Source: Dendrocalamus latiflorus
Taxonomy: Eukaryota > Streptophyta > Magnoliopsida > Poales > Poaceae
Length of the DNA: 64,000 bases
NCBI GenBank assembly: GCA_017311315.1
Contig: CM029646.1
Location: 816,085-880,084, forward strand
Direction of reading: 5' to 3'
Shown one piece after another: positions 25,090-38,949 of the stretch (the first letter of the stretch is position 1; every line of letters begins with the position of its first letter). A model generated the notes under the pieces. The model was not told where the DNA came from and made no database searches. It was given only the letters and a program-made list of their open reading frames with translations. A program made the position numbers and the translations under genes.

Positions 25090-27890
25090 TACTACAAACT
25101 CCATACGGACAAAATCGAGACACGCAACGAAACTGAGTGCCAAACACCTCGAATGGACTTCATATGTGCCCTACCTCATTTGGCATGCATTGAATCCATC
25201 CGAGTCGGTGTTAAACTCAACTCGCACGAAATCGAGTGACAAAATGAAACTGAGTGCCAACACATCGAATGGACTTCACGTGTGCCCTCACTATTTTCCG
25301 CATTGATTTTGAATCCATCCGACTCTGTGTTAAACTTTCCTAAAAATTGAATTCTGACGGGCATCGCAAACTCCATGTATGTGAAATCGAGAGATGAAAT
25401 AAACTGAGTGGCAAACACCTTGAATGGACTTGACATGCGTCATATCTCATTTTGGCGTGCATTTCGAATCCATGCAACTCGACGGTAAACTTTCCTCCAA
25501 AATGGGTTTCGACGGAAAATGTAAACTGATACATAGGAAATCGAGTCACAAAATCAAAACTGAGTACCAAATACCCCGAATGGACTTCATATGCATCCCC
25601 ACTCATTTTGGCATACATTTTGAATCCGTCTGACTCCGTGTTAAACTTTCCACCGAAATGGATTCCGACGGGTACTTTAAACTCTACTCGCACGAAATCG
25701 AGTGACAAAATGAAACTGAGCGCCAAACACATCGAATGGACTTTTCGTGTGCCCAAACTATTTTCCGCATTGATTTCGAATCCATCCGACTCAGTTTTAA
25801 ACTTTTCACCAAAGTGGATTTCAACGGGTAGTACAAACTCCATACGGACAAAATCGAGACACGCAATGAAACTGAGGGCCAAACACCTCGAATGGACTTC
25901 ATATGTCCCCTACCTCATTTGGCATGCATTGAATCCTTCCGAGTCGGTGTTAAACGTCCTCAAATTCGAATTCTAACGGGCACCGCAAACTCCATGTAGT
26001 GAAATCGAGAGATGAAATAAACTGAGTGGCAAACACCTTGAATGGACTTGACATACATCATATCTCGTTTTGGCACGCATTTCGAAACCATCCAACTCGA
26101 CGGTAAACTTTCCTCCAAAATGGGTTTCAGCGGGAAATGTAAACTGCATTCATACGAAATCGAGTCACGAAATGAAACTGAGTACCAAATACCCCGAATG
26201 GACTTCATATTCATCCCTACTCATTTTGGCATACATTTTGAATCCGTCTGACTACGTGTTAAACTTTCCACCGAAATGGATTCCGACGAGTACTTTAAAC
26301 TCTACTCGCACGAAATCGAGTGACAAAACGAAACTGAGTGCCAAACACAGAATGGACTTCACGTGTGCCCTAACTATTTTCCGCAATTATTTTGAATCCA
26401 TCCGACTCAGTGTTAAACTTTCCTCAAAATTGAATTCTGACGGGCATCGCAAACTCCATGTATGTGAAATCGAGAGATGAAATAAACTGAGTGGCAAACT
26501 TCTTGAATGGACATGACATGCGTCATATCTCATTTTGGCATGCATTTCGAATCCATCCAACTCGACGGTAAACCTTCCTCCAAAATGGGTTTCGACGGGA
26601 AATGTAAACTGCATGCATACGAAATCGAGTCACGAAATGAAACTGAGTACCAAATACCCCGAATGGACTTCATATGCATCCCCACTCATTTTGGCATACA
26701 TTTTGAATACGTCTGACTCCGTGTTAAACTTTCCACCGAAATGGATTCCGACGGGTACTTTAAACTCTACTCGCACGAAATCGAGTGACAAAATGAAACT
26801 GAGTGCCAAACACATCGAATGGACTTCTCGTGTGCCCTAACTATTTTCCGCACTGATTTTGAATCCATCCGACTCAGTGTTAAACTTTCCATCAAAGTGG
26901 ATTTCAACGGGTAGTACAAACTCACTACGGACAAAATCGAGACACGCAATGAAACTGAGTGCCAAACACCTTGAATAGACTTCATATGTGCCCTACCTCA
27001 TTTGGCATGCATTGAATCCATCCGAGTCGGTGTTAAACGTTCCTCAAAATCGAATTCTAACGGGCACCGCAAACTCCATGTAGTGAAATCGAGAGATGAA
27101 ATAAACTAAATGGCAAACACCTTGAATGGACTTGACATGCATCATATCTCGTTTTGGCACGCACTTCGAATCCATCCAACTCGACGGTAAACTTTCCTCC
27201 AAAATGGGTTTCGGCGGGAAATGTAAACTGCATGCAAACGAAATCGAGTCACGAACTGAATCTAAGTACCAAATACCCCGAATGGACTTCATATGCATCC
27301 CCACTCATTTTGGCATACATTTTGAATCCATCTGACTCCGTGTTAAATTTTCTACCGAAATGGATTCCGACGGGTACATTAAACTCAACTCGCACAAAAT
27401 CGAGTGGCAAAATGAAACTGAGTGCCAAACACATCGAATGTACTTCACGTGTGGCCTAACTATTTTCCGCAATTATTTTGAATCCATCCGACTCAGTGTT
27501 AAACTTTCCTCAAAATCGAACTCTGACGGGACCGCAAACTCCATGTATGTGAAGTCGAGAGATGAAATAAACTGAGTGACAAACACCTTGAATGGACTTG
27601 ACATGCATCATATCTCATTTTGGCATGCACTTCGAATCCATCCAACTCGACGGTAAACTTACCTCCAAAATGGGTTTCGACGGGAAATGTAAACTGCATG
27701 CATACGAAATCGAGTCACAAAATGAAACTGAGTTCCACATACCCCGAATGGACTTCATATGCATCCCCACTCGTTTTAGCATACATTTTGAATCCGTCTG
27801 ACTCCGTGTTAAACTTTCCACCGAAATGGATTCCGACGGGTACTTTAAACTCTACTCGCACGAAATCAAGTGACAAAAAGAAACTATTTT
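25090..27890 (+). repeat. Duplicated satellite block, copy 1 (partner at 31165-33975)
   Basis: Private variants shared with the partner include GAGTGCCAACACATCG (one A lost), GATACATAGGAAATCGAG, TTCAGCGGGAAATG, and GACAAAAAGAAACT at the right end. The offset is 6117 bp at first and then 6085 bp, because the partner has a 32-bp deletion. Confidence 0.85.
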
Positions 27891-29349
27891 CCGCATTGAT
27901 TTTGAATCCATCCGACTTGACATGCATCATATCTCATTTTGGCACGCACTTTGAATCCATCAAACTCGACGGTAAACATTCCTCCAAAATGGGTTTCGGC
28001 GGGAAATGTAAAATGCATTCATACGAAATCAAGTCACGAAATGAAACTGAGTACCAAATACCACGAATCGACTTCATATGCATCCCCACTCATTTTGGCA
28101 TACATTTTGAATCCGTCTGACTCTGTGTTAAACTTTCCACCGAAATGGATTCCGACGGGTACTCTAAACTCTACTCGCACGAAATCGAGTGGCAAAATGA
28201 AACTGAGTGCCAAACACATCGAATGGACTTCACGTGTGCCCTAACTATTTTTCGCTTTGATTTTGAATCCATCCAACCCAGTGTTAAATTTTCCTCAAAA
28301 TCGAATTCTAACGGGCATCGCAAACTCCATATATGTGAAATCGAGAGATGAAATAAACTGAGTGGCAAACACCTTGAATGGACTTGACATGCATCATATC
28401 TCATTTTGGCATGCATTTCGAATCTATCCAACTCGATGGTAAACTATCCTCCAAAATGGGTTTCGACGGGAAATGTAAACTGCATGCATACGAAATCGAG
28501 TCACGAAATGAAACTGAGTACCAAATACCCCGAATGGACTTCATATGCATCTCCACTCGTTTTGGCATACATTTTGAATCCGTCTGACTCCGTGTTAAAC
28601 ATTCCACCGAAATGGATTCCGATGGGTACTATAAACTCTACTCGGACGAAATCGAGTGACAAAATGAACCTGAGTGCCAAACACATTGAACGGACTTCAC
28701 GTGTGCCCTAACTATTTTCCGCATTTATTTTGAATCCATCCGACTCCGTGTTAAACTTTTCCACCAAAGTGGATTTCAACGGGTACTACAAACTCCATAC
28801 GGACAAAATAGAGACATGCAATGAAACTGAGTATCAAACACCTCGAATGGACTTCATATGTGCCCTACCTCACTTGGCATGCATTGAATCCGTCCGAGTC
28901 GGCGTTAAACTTTCCTCAAAATCGAATTCTGACGGGCACCACAAACTCCATGTATGAGAAATCGAGAGATGAAATAAACTGAGTGGCATACACCTTGAAT
29001 GGACTTGACATGCATCATATCTCATTTTGGCATGCATTTCGAAACCATCCAACTCGACGGTAAATTTTCCTCCAAAATGGGTTTCAACGAGAAATGTAAA
29101 CTGCATGCATACGAAATCGAGTCACGAAATGAAACTGAGTACCAAATACCCCGAATGGACTTCATATGCATCCCCACTCATTTTGGCATACATTTTGAAT
29201 ACGTCTGACTCCGTGTAAAACTTTCCACCGAAATGGATTCCGACGGGTACTTTAAACTCAACTCGTAGGAAATCGAGTGACAAAATGAAACTGAGTGCCA
29301 AACACATCGAATGGACTTCACGTGTGCCCTAAGTATTTTCCGCAATTAT

Positions 29350-31170
29350 TTTGAATCCATTCGACTCAGTGTTAAACTTTCCTCAAAATCGAATTCTGAC
29401 GGCACCGCAAACTCCATGTATGTGAAATCGAGAGATGAAATAAACTGAGAGGCAAACACCTTGAATGGACTTGACATGCACCATATCTTATTTTGGCACG
29501 CATTTCGAATCCATCCAGCTGACGGTAAACTTTCCTCCGAAATGGGTTTCGACGGGAAATGTAAACTGCATGCACACGAAATCGAGTCACGAAATGAAAC
29601 TGAGTAGCAAATACCCCGAATGGACTTCATATGCATCCCCACTCGTTTTGGCATACATTTTGAATCCGTCTGACTCCGTGTTAAACTTTCCACCGAAATG
29701 GATTCTGACGCGTACTATAAACTCAACTCGCACGAAATCGAGTGACAAAATGAAACTGAGTGGCAAACACATTGAACGGACTTCACGTGTGCCCTAACTA
29801 TTTTCCGCATTTATTTTGAATCCATCCGACTCAGTGTTAAACTTTCCACCAAAGTGGGTTTCAACGGGTACTACAAACTCCATACGGACAAAATCGAGAC
29901 ACGCAATGAAACTGAGTGCCAAACACCTCGAACGGACTTCATAAGTGCCCTACCTCATTTGGCATGCATTGAATCCATCCGAGTCAGAGTTAAACTTTCC
30001 TCAAAATCGAATTCTGACGGGCACCGCAAACTCCATGTATGTGAAATCGAGAGATGAAAAAAACTGAGTGGCAAACACCTTGAATGGACTTGACATGCAT
30101 CATATCTCATTTTGGCACACATTTCGAAACCCTCCAACTCGTCTGTAAACTTTCCTCCAAAATGGGTTTCGAAGGGAAATGTAAACTGCATGCATACGAA
30201 ATCGAGTCACGAAATGAAACTGAGTGCCAAATACCCCGAATGGACTTCATATGCATCCCCACTCATTTTGGCATACATTTTGAATCCGTGTGACTCCCAG
30301 TTAAACTTTCCACCGAAATGGATTCCGACGGGTACTTTAAACTCAACTCGCACGAAATCGAGTGACAAAATGAAACTGAGTGCCTAACACATCGAATGGA
30401 CTTCACGTGTGCCCTAACTATTTTCCGCATTCATTTTGAATCCATCCGACTCACTGTTAAACTTTCCTCAAAATTGAATTCTGACGAGCATCGCAAACTC
30501 CATGTATGTGAAATCGAGAGATGAAATAAACTAAGTGGCAAACACCTTGAATGGACTTGACATGCATCGTATCTCATTTTGGCATGCGTTTCGAAACCAT
30601 CTAACTCGACGGTAAACTTTCCTCCAAAATGGGTTTCGACGGGAAATGTAAACTGCATCCATACGAAATCGAGCCACGAAATGAAACTGAGTACCAAATA
30701 CTCCGAATGGACTTCATATGCATCCCCACTCATTTTGGCATACATTTTGAATACGTCTGACTCCGTGAAAAACTTTCCACCGAAATGGATTCCGACGGGT
30801 ACTATAAACTCAACTCGCAGGAAATCGAGTGACAAAATGAAACTGAGTGCCAAACACATCGAATGGACTTCACGTGTGCCCTAAGTATTTTCCGCAATTA
30901 TTTTGAATCCATTCGACTCAGTGTTAAACTTTCCTCAAAATCGAATTCTGACGGAACCGCAAACTCCATGTGTGTGAAATCGAGAGATGAAATAAATTGA
31001 GTGGCAAACACCTTGAATGGACTTGACAAGCATCAAATCTCATTTTTGCATGCACATCGAATCCACCCAACTCGACGGTAAACATTCCTCCAAAATGGGT
31101 TTCGACGGGAAATGTAAACTGCATGCATACAAAATCGAGTAACAAAATGAAACTGAGTACCAAATACGTG
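29350..31170 (+). repeat. Duplicated satellite block, copy 1 (partner at 38950-40470)
   Basis: Shares rare variants with the partner: CCAGCTGACGGTAAAC, CAACTCGTCTGTAAAC, CGAAGGGAAATG, GTGTGACTCCCAG and CTCCGTGAAAAACTTTCC. The offset is 9589 bp at the left end and 9281 bp afterwards. Confidence 0.85.
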
Positions 31171-33975
31171 TTCTACAAACTCCACACGGACAAAATCGAG
31201 ACACGCAATGAAACTGAGTGCCAAACACCTCGAATGGACTTCATATGTGCCCTACCTCATTTGGCATGCATTGAATCCATCCGAGTCGGTGTTAAACTTT
31301 CCACCGAAATGGATTCCGACGGTTACATTAAACTCAGCTCGCACGAAATCGAGTGACAAAATGAAACTGAGTGCCAACACATCGAATGGACTTCACGTGT
31401 ACCCTCACTATTTTCCGCATTGATTTTGAATCCATCCGACTCTGTGTTAAACTTTCCTAAAAATTGAATTCTGACGGGATGAAATAAACTGAGTGGCAAA
31501 CACCTTGAATGGACTTGACATGCGTCATATCTCATTTTGGCGTGCATTTCGAATCCATGCAACTCGGCGGTAAACTTTCCTCCAAAATGGGTTTCGACGG
31601 AAAATGTAAACTGATACATAGGAAATCGAGTCACAAAATCAAAACTGAGTACCAAATACCCCGAATGGACTTCATATGCATCCCCATTCATTTTGGCATA
31701 CATTTTGAATCCGTCTGACTCCGTGTTAAACTTTCCACCGAAATGGATTTCGACGGGTACTTTAAACTCTACTCGCACGAAATCGAGTGACAAAATGAAA
31801 CTGAGCGCCAAACACATCGAATGGACTTCTCGTGTGCCCTAACTATTTTCCGCATTGATTTCGAATCCATCCGACTCAGTTTTAAACTTTTCACCAAAGT
31901 GGATTTCAACGGGTAGTACAAACTCCATACGGACAAAATCGAGACACGCAATGAAATTGAGGGCCAAACACCTCGAATGGACTTCATATGTGCCCTACCT
32001 CATTTGGCATGCATTGAATCCTTCCGAGTCGGTGTTAAACGTCCTCAAATTTGAATTCTAACGGGCACCGCAAACTCCATGTAGTGAAATCGAGAGATGA
32101 AATAAACTGAGTGGCAAACACCTTGAATGGACTTGACATACATCATATCTCGTTTTGGCACGCATTTCGAAACCATCCAACTCGACGGTAAACTTTCCTC
32201 CAAAATGGGTTTCAGCGGGAAATGTAAACTGCATTCATACGAAATTGAGTCACGAAATGAAACTGAGTACCAAATACCCCGAATGGACTTCATATTCATC
32301 CCTACTCATTTTGGCATACATTTTGAATCCGTCTGACTACGTGTTAAACTTTCCACCGAAATGGATTCCGACGAGTACTTTAAACTCTACTCGCACGAAA
32401 TCGAGTGACAAAACGAAACTGAGTGCCAAACGCAAAGAATGGACTTCACGTGTGCCCTAACTATTTTCCGCAATTATTTTGAATCCATCCGACTCAGTGT
32501 TAAACTTTCCTCAAAATTGAATTCTGACGGGCATCGCAAACTCCATGTATGTGAAATCGAGAGATGAAATAAACTGAGTGGCAAACACCTTGAATGGACA
32601 TGACATGCGTCATATCTCATTTTGGCATGCATTTCGAATCCATCCAACTCGACGGTAAATTTCCTCCAAAATGGGTTTCGACGGGAAATGTAAACGGCAT
32701 GCATACGAAATCGAGTCACGAAATGAAACTAAGTACCAAATACCCCGAATGGACTTCATATGCATCCCCACTCATTTTGGCATACATTTTGAATACGTCT
32801 GACTCCGTGTTAAACTTTCCACCGAAATGGATTCCGACGGGTACTTTAAACTCTACTCGCACGAAATCGAGTGACAAAATGAAACTGAGTGCCAAACACA
32901 TCGAATGGACTTCTCTTGTGCCCTAACTATTTTCTGCACTGTTTTGAATCCATCCGACTCAGTGTTAAATTTTCCACCAAAGTGTATTTCAACGGGTAGT
33001 ACAAACTCACTACGGACAAAATCGAGACACGCAATGAAACTGAGTGCCAAACACCTTGAATGGACTTCATATGTGCCCTACCTCATTTGGCATGCATTGA
33101 ATCCATCCGAGTCGGTGTTAAACGTTCCTCAAAATCGAATTCTAACGGGCACCGCAAACTCCATGTAGTGAAATCGAGAGATGAAATAAACTAAGTGGCA
33201 AACACCTTGAATGGACTTGACATGCATCATATCTCGTTTTGGCACGCACTTCGAATCCATCCAACTCGACGGTAAACTTTCCTCCAGAATGGGTTTCGGC
33301 GGGAAATGTATACTGCATGCAAACGAAATCGAGTCACGAACTGAATCTAAGTACCAAATACCCCGAATGGACTTCATATGCATCCCCACTCATTTTGGCA
33401 TACATTTTGAATCCGTCTGACTCCGTGTTAAATTTTCCACCGAAATGGATTCCGACGGGTACATTAAACTCAACTCGCACAAAATCGAGTGGCAAAATGA
33501 AACTGAGTGCCAAACACATCGAATGTACTTCACGTGTGCCCTAACTATTTTCCGTAATTATTTTGAATCCGTCCGACTCAGTGTTAAACTTTCCTCAAAA
33601 TCGAACTCTGACGGCACCGCAAACTCCATGTATGTGAAGTCGAGAGATGAAACAAACTGAGTGACAAACACCTTGAATGGACTTGACATGCATCATATCT
33701 CATTTTGGCACGCACCTCGAATCCATCCAACTCGACGGTAAACTTTCCTCCAAAATGGGTTTCGACGGGAAATGTAAACTGCATGCATACGAAATCGAGT
33801 CACAAAATGAAACTGAGTACCAAATACCCCGAATAGACTTCATATGCATCCCCACTCATTTTGGCATACATTTTGAATCCTTCCGACTCCGTGCTAAACT
33901 TTCCACCGAAATGGATTCCGACGGGTACTTTAAACTCTACTCGCACGAAATCGAGTGACAAAAAGAAACTGAGTG
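31165..33975 (+). repeat. Duplicated satellite block, copy 2 (partner at 25090-27890)
   Basis: Matches the block about 6.1 kb upstream through most of its length. It has its own 32-bp deletion near 31473 (TTCTGACGGGATGAAATAAA). It keeps a TTTCCACCGAAATGG segment that copy 1 lost near 25212, so each copy has decayed independently. Confidence 0.85.
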
Positions 33976-35205
33976 CCAAACACATCGAATGGACTTTTCG
34001 TGTGCCCTAACTATTTTCGCATTGATTTTGAGTCCATCCGACTCAGCGTTAAATTTTCCTCAAAATCGAATTCTGACGGGCATCGCAAACTCCATGTGTG
34101 TGAAATCGAGAGATGAAATAAACTGAGTGGCAAATGCCTTGAATGGACTTGACATGCATCATATCTCATTTTGGCACGCATTTCGAATCCATCCAGCTCG
34201 ACGGTAAACTTTCCTCCAAAATGGGTTTCGACAGGAAATGTAAACTGCATGCATACGAAATCGAGTCACGAAATGAAACTGAGTACCAAATACCCCGAAT
34301 GGACTTCATATGCATCCCCACTCATTTTGGCATACATTTTGAATCCGTCTGACTCCGTGTTAAACTTTCCACCGAAATGGATTCCGACGGGTACTTTAAA
34401 CTCGCACGAAATCGAGTGACAAAATGAAACTGAGCGCCAAACACATCGAACGGACTTCACGTGTGACCTAACTATTTTTCGCATTGATTTTGAATCCATC
34501 CGACTTAGTGTTAAACTTTCCACCAAAGTGGGTTTCAACGGGTAGTACAAACTCGAGACACGCAATGAAACAGAGTGCCAAACAACTCGAATGGACTTCA
34601 TATGTGCCCTACCTCATTTGGCATGCATTGAATCTAGCCGAGTCGGTGTTAAACGTTCTTCAAAATCGAATTCTAACGGGCACCGCAAACTCCATGTAAT
34701 GAAATCGAGAGATGAAACAAACTGAGTGGCAAGCACCTTGAATGGAATTGACATGCATCATATCTCATTTCGGCACGCATTTCGAAACCATCAAACTCGA
34801 CGATAAACTTTCCTCCAAAATGGGTTTCGGCGGGAAATGTAAACTACATGCATACGAAATCGAGTCACGAAATGAAACTGGGTACCAAATACCACGAATG
34901 GACTTCATAAGCATCCCCACTCATTTTGGCATACATTTTGAATCCGTCTGATTCCGTGTTAAACTTTCCACCGAAATGGATTCCGAGGGGTACTTTAAAC
35001 TCAACTCGCACAAAATCGAGTGACAAAATGAAACTGAGTGCCAAACACATCGAATGGACTTCACGTGTGCCCTAACTATTTTCCACAATTATTTTGAATC
35101 CATCCGACTCAGTGTTAAACTTTCCTCAAAATCGAATTCTCACGGCACCGCAAACTCCATGTATGTGAAATCGAGAGATGAAATAAACTGAGTGGCAAAC
35201 ACCTT

Positions 35206-36137
35206 GAATGGACTTGACATGCATCATATCTCATTTTGGCACGCACTTCGAATCCATCCAACTCGACGGTAAACTTTCCTCCAAAATGGGTTTCGACGGG
35301 AAATGTAAACTGGATGCATACGAAATCGAGTCACAAAATGAAACTGAGTACCAAATACGCCGAATGGATTTCATATGCATCCCCACTCATTTTGGCATAA
35401 ATTTTGAATCCGTCTGACTCCGTATTAAACTTTCCACCGAAATGGATTCCGACGGGTACTTCAACTCTACTCGCACGAAATCGAGTGACAAAATGAAACT
35501 GAGTGCCAAACACATCGAATGGACTTCACGTGTGCCCTAACTATTTTCCGCATTGATTTTGAATCCATCCAACTCAATGTTAAATTTTCCTCAAAATCGA
35601 ATTCTGACGGGCATCGCAAACTCCATGTATGTGAAATCGAGAGATGAAATAAACTGAGTGGCAAACACCTTGAATGGACTTGACATGCATCATATCACAT
35701 TTTGGCATGCATTTCGAATCCATCCTGCTCGACGGTAAACTTTCATCCAAAATGGGTTTCGACGGGAAATGTAAACTGCATGCATACGAAATCGAGTCAC
35801 GAAATGAAACTGAGTAGCAAATAGCCCGAATGGACTTCATATGCATCCCCACTCGTTTTGGCATACATTTTGAATCCGTCTGACTCCCTGTTGAACTTTC
35901 CACCGAAATGGATTCCGACGGGTACTATAAACGCAACTTGCACGAAATCAAGTGACAAAATGAAACTGAGTGCCAAACGCATCGAATGGACTTCACGTGT
36001 GCCCTAACTATTTTCCGCAATCATTTTGAATCCATCCGACTTAGTGTTAAACTTTCCTCAAAATTGAATTCTGACGGCACCGCAAACTCCATGTATGTGA
36101 AATCGAGAGATGAAATAAACTGAGTGGCAAACAACTT
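35206..36137 (+). repeat. Six-monomer tandem duplication, copy 1 (932 bp)
   Basis: This 932-bp block (six monomers) is followed directly by a second copy. Shared private variants are AAACTGGATGCATACG, GGCATAAATTTTG, CTCCGTATTAAAC, CCATCCTGCTCGA and CTCCCTGTTGAAC. Confidence 0.88.
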
Positions 36138-37069
36138 GAATGGACTTGACATGCATCATATCTCATTTTGGCACGCACTTCGAATCCATCCAACTCGACG
36201 GTAAACTTTCCTCCAAAATGGGTTTCGACGGGAAATGTAAACTGGATGCATACGAAATCGAGTCACAAAATGAAACTGAGTACCAAATACGCCGAATGGA
36301 TTTCATATGCATCCCCACTCATTTTGGCATAAATTTTGAATCCGTCTGACTCCGTATTAAACTTTCCACCGAAATGGATTCCGACGGGTACTTCAACTCT
36401 ACTCGCACGAAATCGAGTGACAAAATGAAACTGAGTGCCAAACACATCGAATGGACTTCACGTGTGCCCAAACTATTTTCCGCATTGATTTTGAATCCAT
36501 CCAACTCAATGTTAAATTTTCCTCAAAATCGAATTCTGACGGGCATCGCAAACTCCATGTATGTGAAATCGAGAGATGAAATAAACTGAGTGGCAAACAC
36601 CTTGAATGGACTTGACATGCATCATATCACATTTTGGCATGCATTTCGAATCCATCCTGCTCGATGGTAAACTTTCCTCCAAAATGGGTTTCGACGGGAA
36701 ATGTAAACTGCATGCACACGAAATCGAGTCACGAAATGAAACTGAGCAGCAAATAGCCCGAATGGACTTCATATGCATCCCCACTCGTTTTGGCATACAT
36801 TTTGAATCCGTCTGACTCCCTGTTGAACTTTCCACCGAAATGGATTCCGACGGGTACTATAAACGCAACTTGCACGAAATCAAGTGACAAAATGAAACTG
36901 AGTGCCAAACGCATCGAATGGACTTCACGTGTGCCCTAACTATTTTCCGCAATCATTTTGAATCCATCCGACTTAGTGTTAAACTTTCCTCAAAATTGAA
37001 TTCTGACGGCACCGCAAACTCCATGTATGTGAAATCGAGAGATGAAATAAACTGAGTGGCAAACAACTT
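36138..37069 (+). repeat. Six-monomer tandem duplication, copy 2 (932 bp)
   Basis: Direct repeat of 35206-36137 with only scattered substitutions, for example CTCGATGGTAAAC for CTCGACGGTAAAC. It shows that local unequal exchange has continued in the diverged zone. Confidence 0.88.
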
Positions 37070-38949
37070 GAATGGACTTGACATGCTTCATATCTCATTT
37101 TGGCACGCACTTCGAATCCATCCAACTCGACGGTAAACTTTCCTCCAAAATGGGTTTCAACGGGAAATGTAAACTGCATGCATACGAAATCGAGTCACAA
37201 AATGAAACTGAGTACCAAATACGCCGAATGGATTTCATATGCATCCCCACTCATTTTGGCATACATTTTGAATCTGTCTGACTCCGTGTTAAACTTTCCA
37301 CCGAAATGGATTCCGACGGGTACATTAAACTCTACTTGCACGAAATCGAGTGACAAAATGAAACTGAGTGCCAAACACATCGAATGGACTTCACGTGTGC
37401 CCTAACTATTTTTCGCATTGATTTTGAATCCATCCGACTCAGTGTTAAACTTTCCACCAAAGTGGATTTCAACGGGTAGTACAAACTCCATACGGACAAA
37501 ATCGAGACACGCAATGAAACTGAGTGCCAAACACCTCGAATGGACTTCATATGTGCCCTACCTCATTTGTCATGCATTGAATCCATCCGAGTCGGTGTTG
37601 AACGTTCCTCAAAATCGAATTCTAACGGGCAACGCAAACTCCATGTAGTGAAATCGGGAGATGAAACAAACTGAGTGGCAAACACCTTGAATGGACTTGA
37701 CATGCATCATATCTCATTTTGGCACGTATTTCGAAACCATCCAACTCGACGGTAAACTTTCCTCCAATATGGGTTTCTGCGGGAAATGAAACTGAGTACC
37801 AAATACCACGAATGGACTTCATATGCATCCCCACTCATTTTGGCATACATTTTGAATCCGTCTGACTCTGTGTTAAACTTTCCACCGAAATGGATTCCGA
37901 CGGGTACTTTAAACTCAACTTGCATGAAATCGAGTGACAAAATGAAACTGAGTGCCAAACACATCGAATGGATTTAACGTGTGACCTAACTATTTTCCGC
38001 ATTGATTTTCAATCCATCCGACTCAGTGTTAAACTTCCACAAAATCGAATTCTGACGAGCATCGCAAACTCCATATATGTGAAATCGAGAGATGAAATAA
38101 ACTGAGTGGCAAACACCTTGAATAGACTTGACATGCATCATATCTCATTTTGGCACGCACTTCGAATCCATCCAACTCGACGGTAAACATTCCTCCAAAA
38201 TGGGTTTCGGCGGGAAATGTAAAATGCATTCGTACGAAATCAAGTCACGAAATGAAACTGAGTACCAAATACCACGAATCGACTTCATATGCATCCCACT
38301 CATTTTGGCATACATTTTGAATCCGTCTGACTCTGTGTTAAACTTTCCACCGAAATAGATTCCGACGGGTACTTTAAACACAACTCGCATGAAATCGAGT
38401 GACAAAATGAAACTGAGTGCCAAACACATCGAATGGATTTCACGTGTGACCTAACTATTTTCCGCATAGATTTTCAATCCGTCCGACTCAGTGTTAAACT
38501 TTCCTCAAAATAGAATTCTGACGAGCATCGCAAACTCCATATATGTGAAATCGAGAGATGAAATAAACTGAGTGGCAAACACCTTGAATAGACTTGACAT
38601 GCATCATATCTCATTTTGGCACGCACTTCGAATCCATCCAACTCGACGGTAAACTTTCCTCCAAAATGGGTTTCGACGGGATATGTAAACTGCATTCATA
38701 AGAAATCGAGTCACAAAATGAAACTGAGTACCAAATACGCCGAATGGGTTTCATATGCATCCCCACTCATTTTGGCATACATTTTGAATCCGTCTGACTC
38801 CGTGTTAAACTTTCCACCGAAATGGATTCCGACGGGTACTCTAAACTCTACTCGCACGAAATCGAGTGGCAAAATGAAACTGAGTGCCAAACACATCGAA
38901 TGGACTTCACGTGTGCCCTAACTATTTTCCGCATTGATTTTGAATCCAT

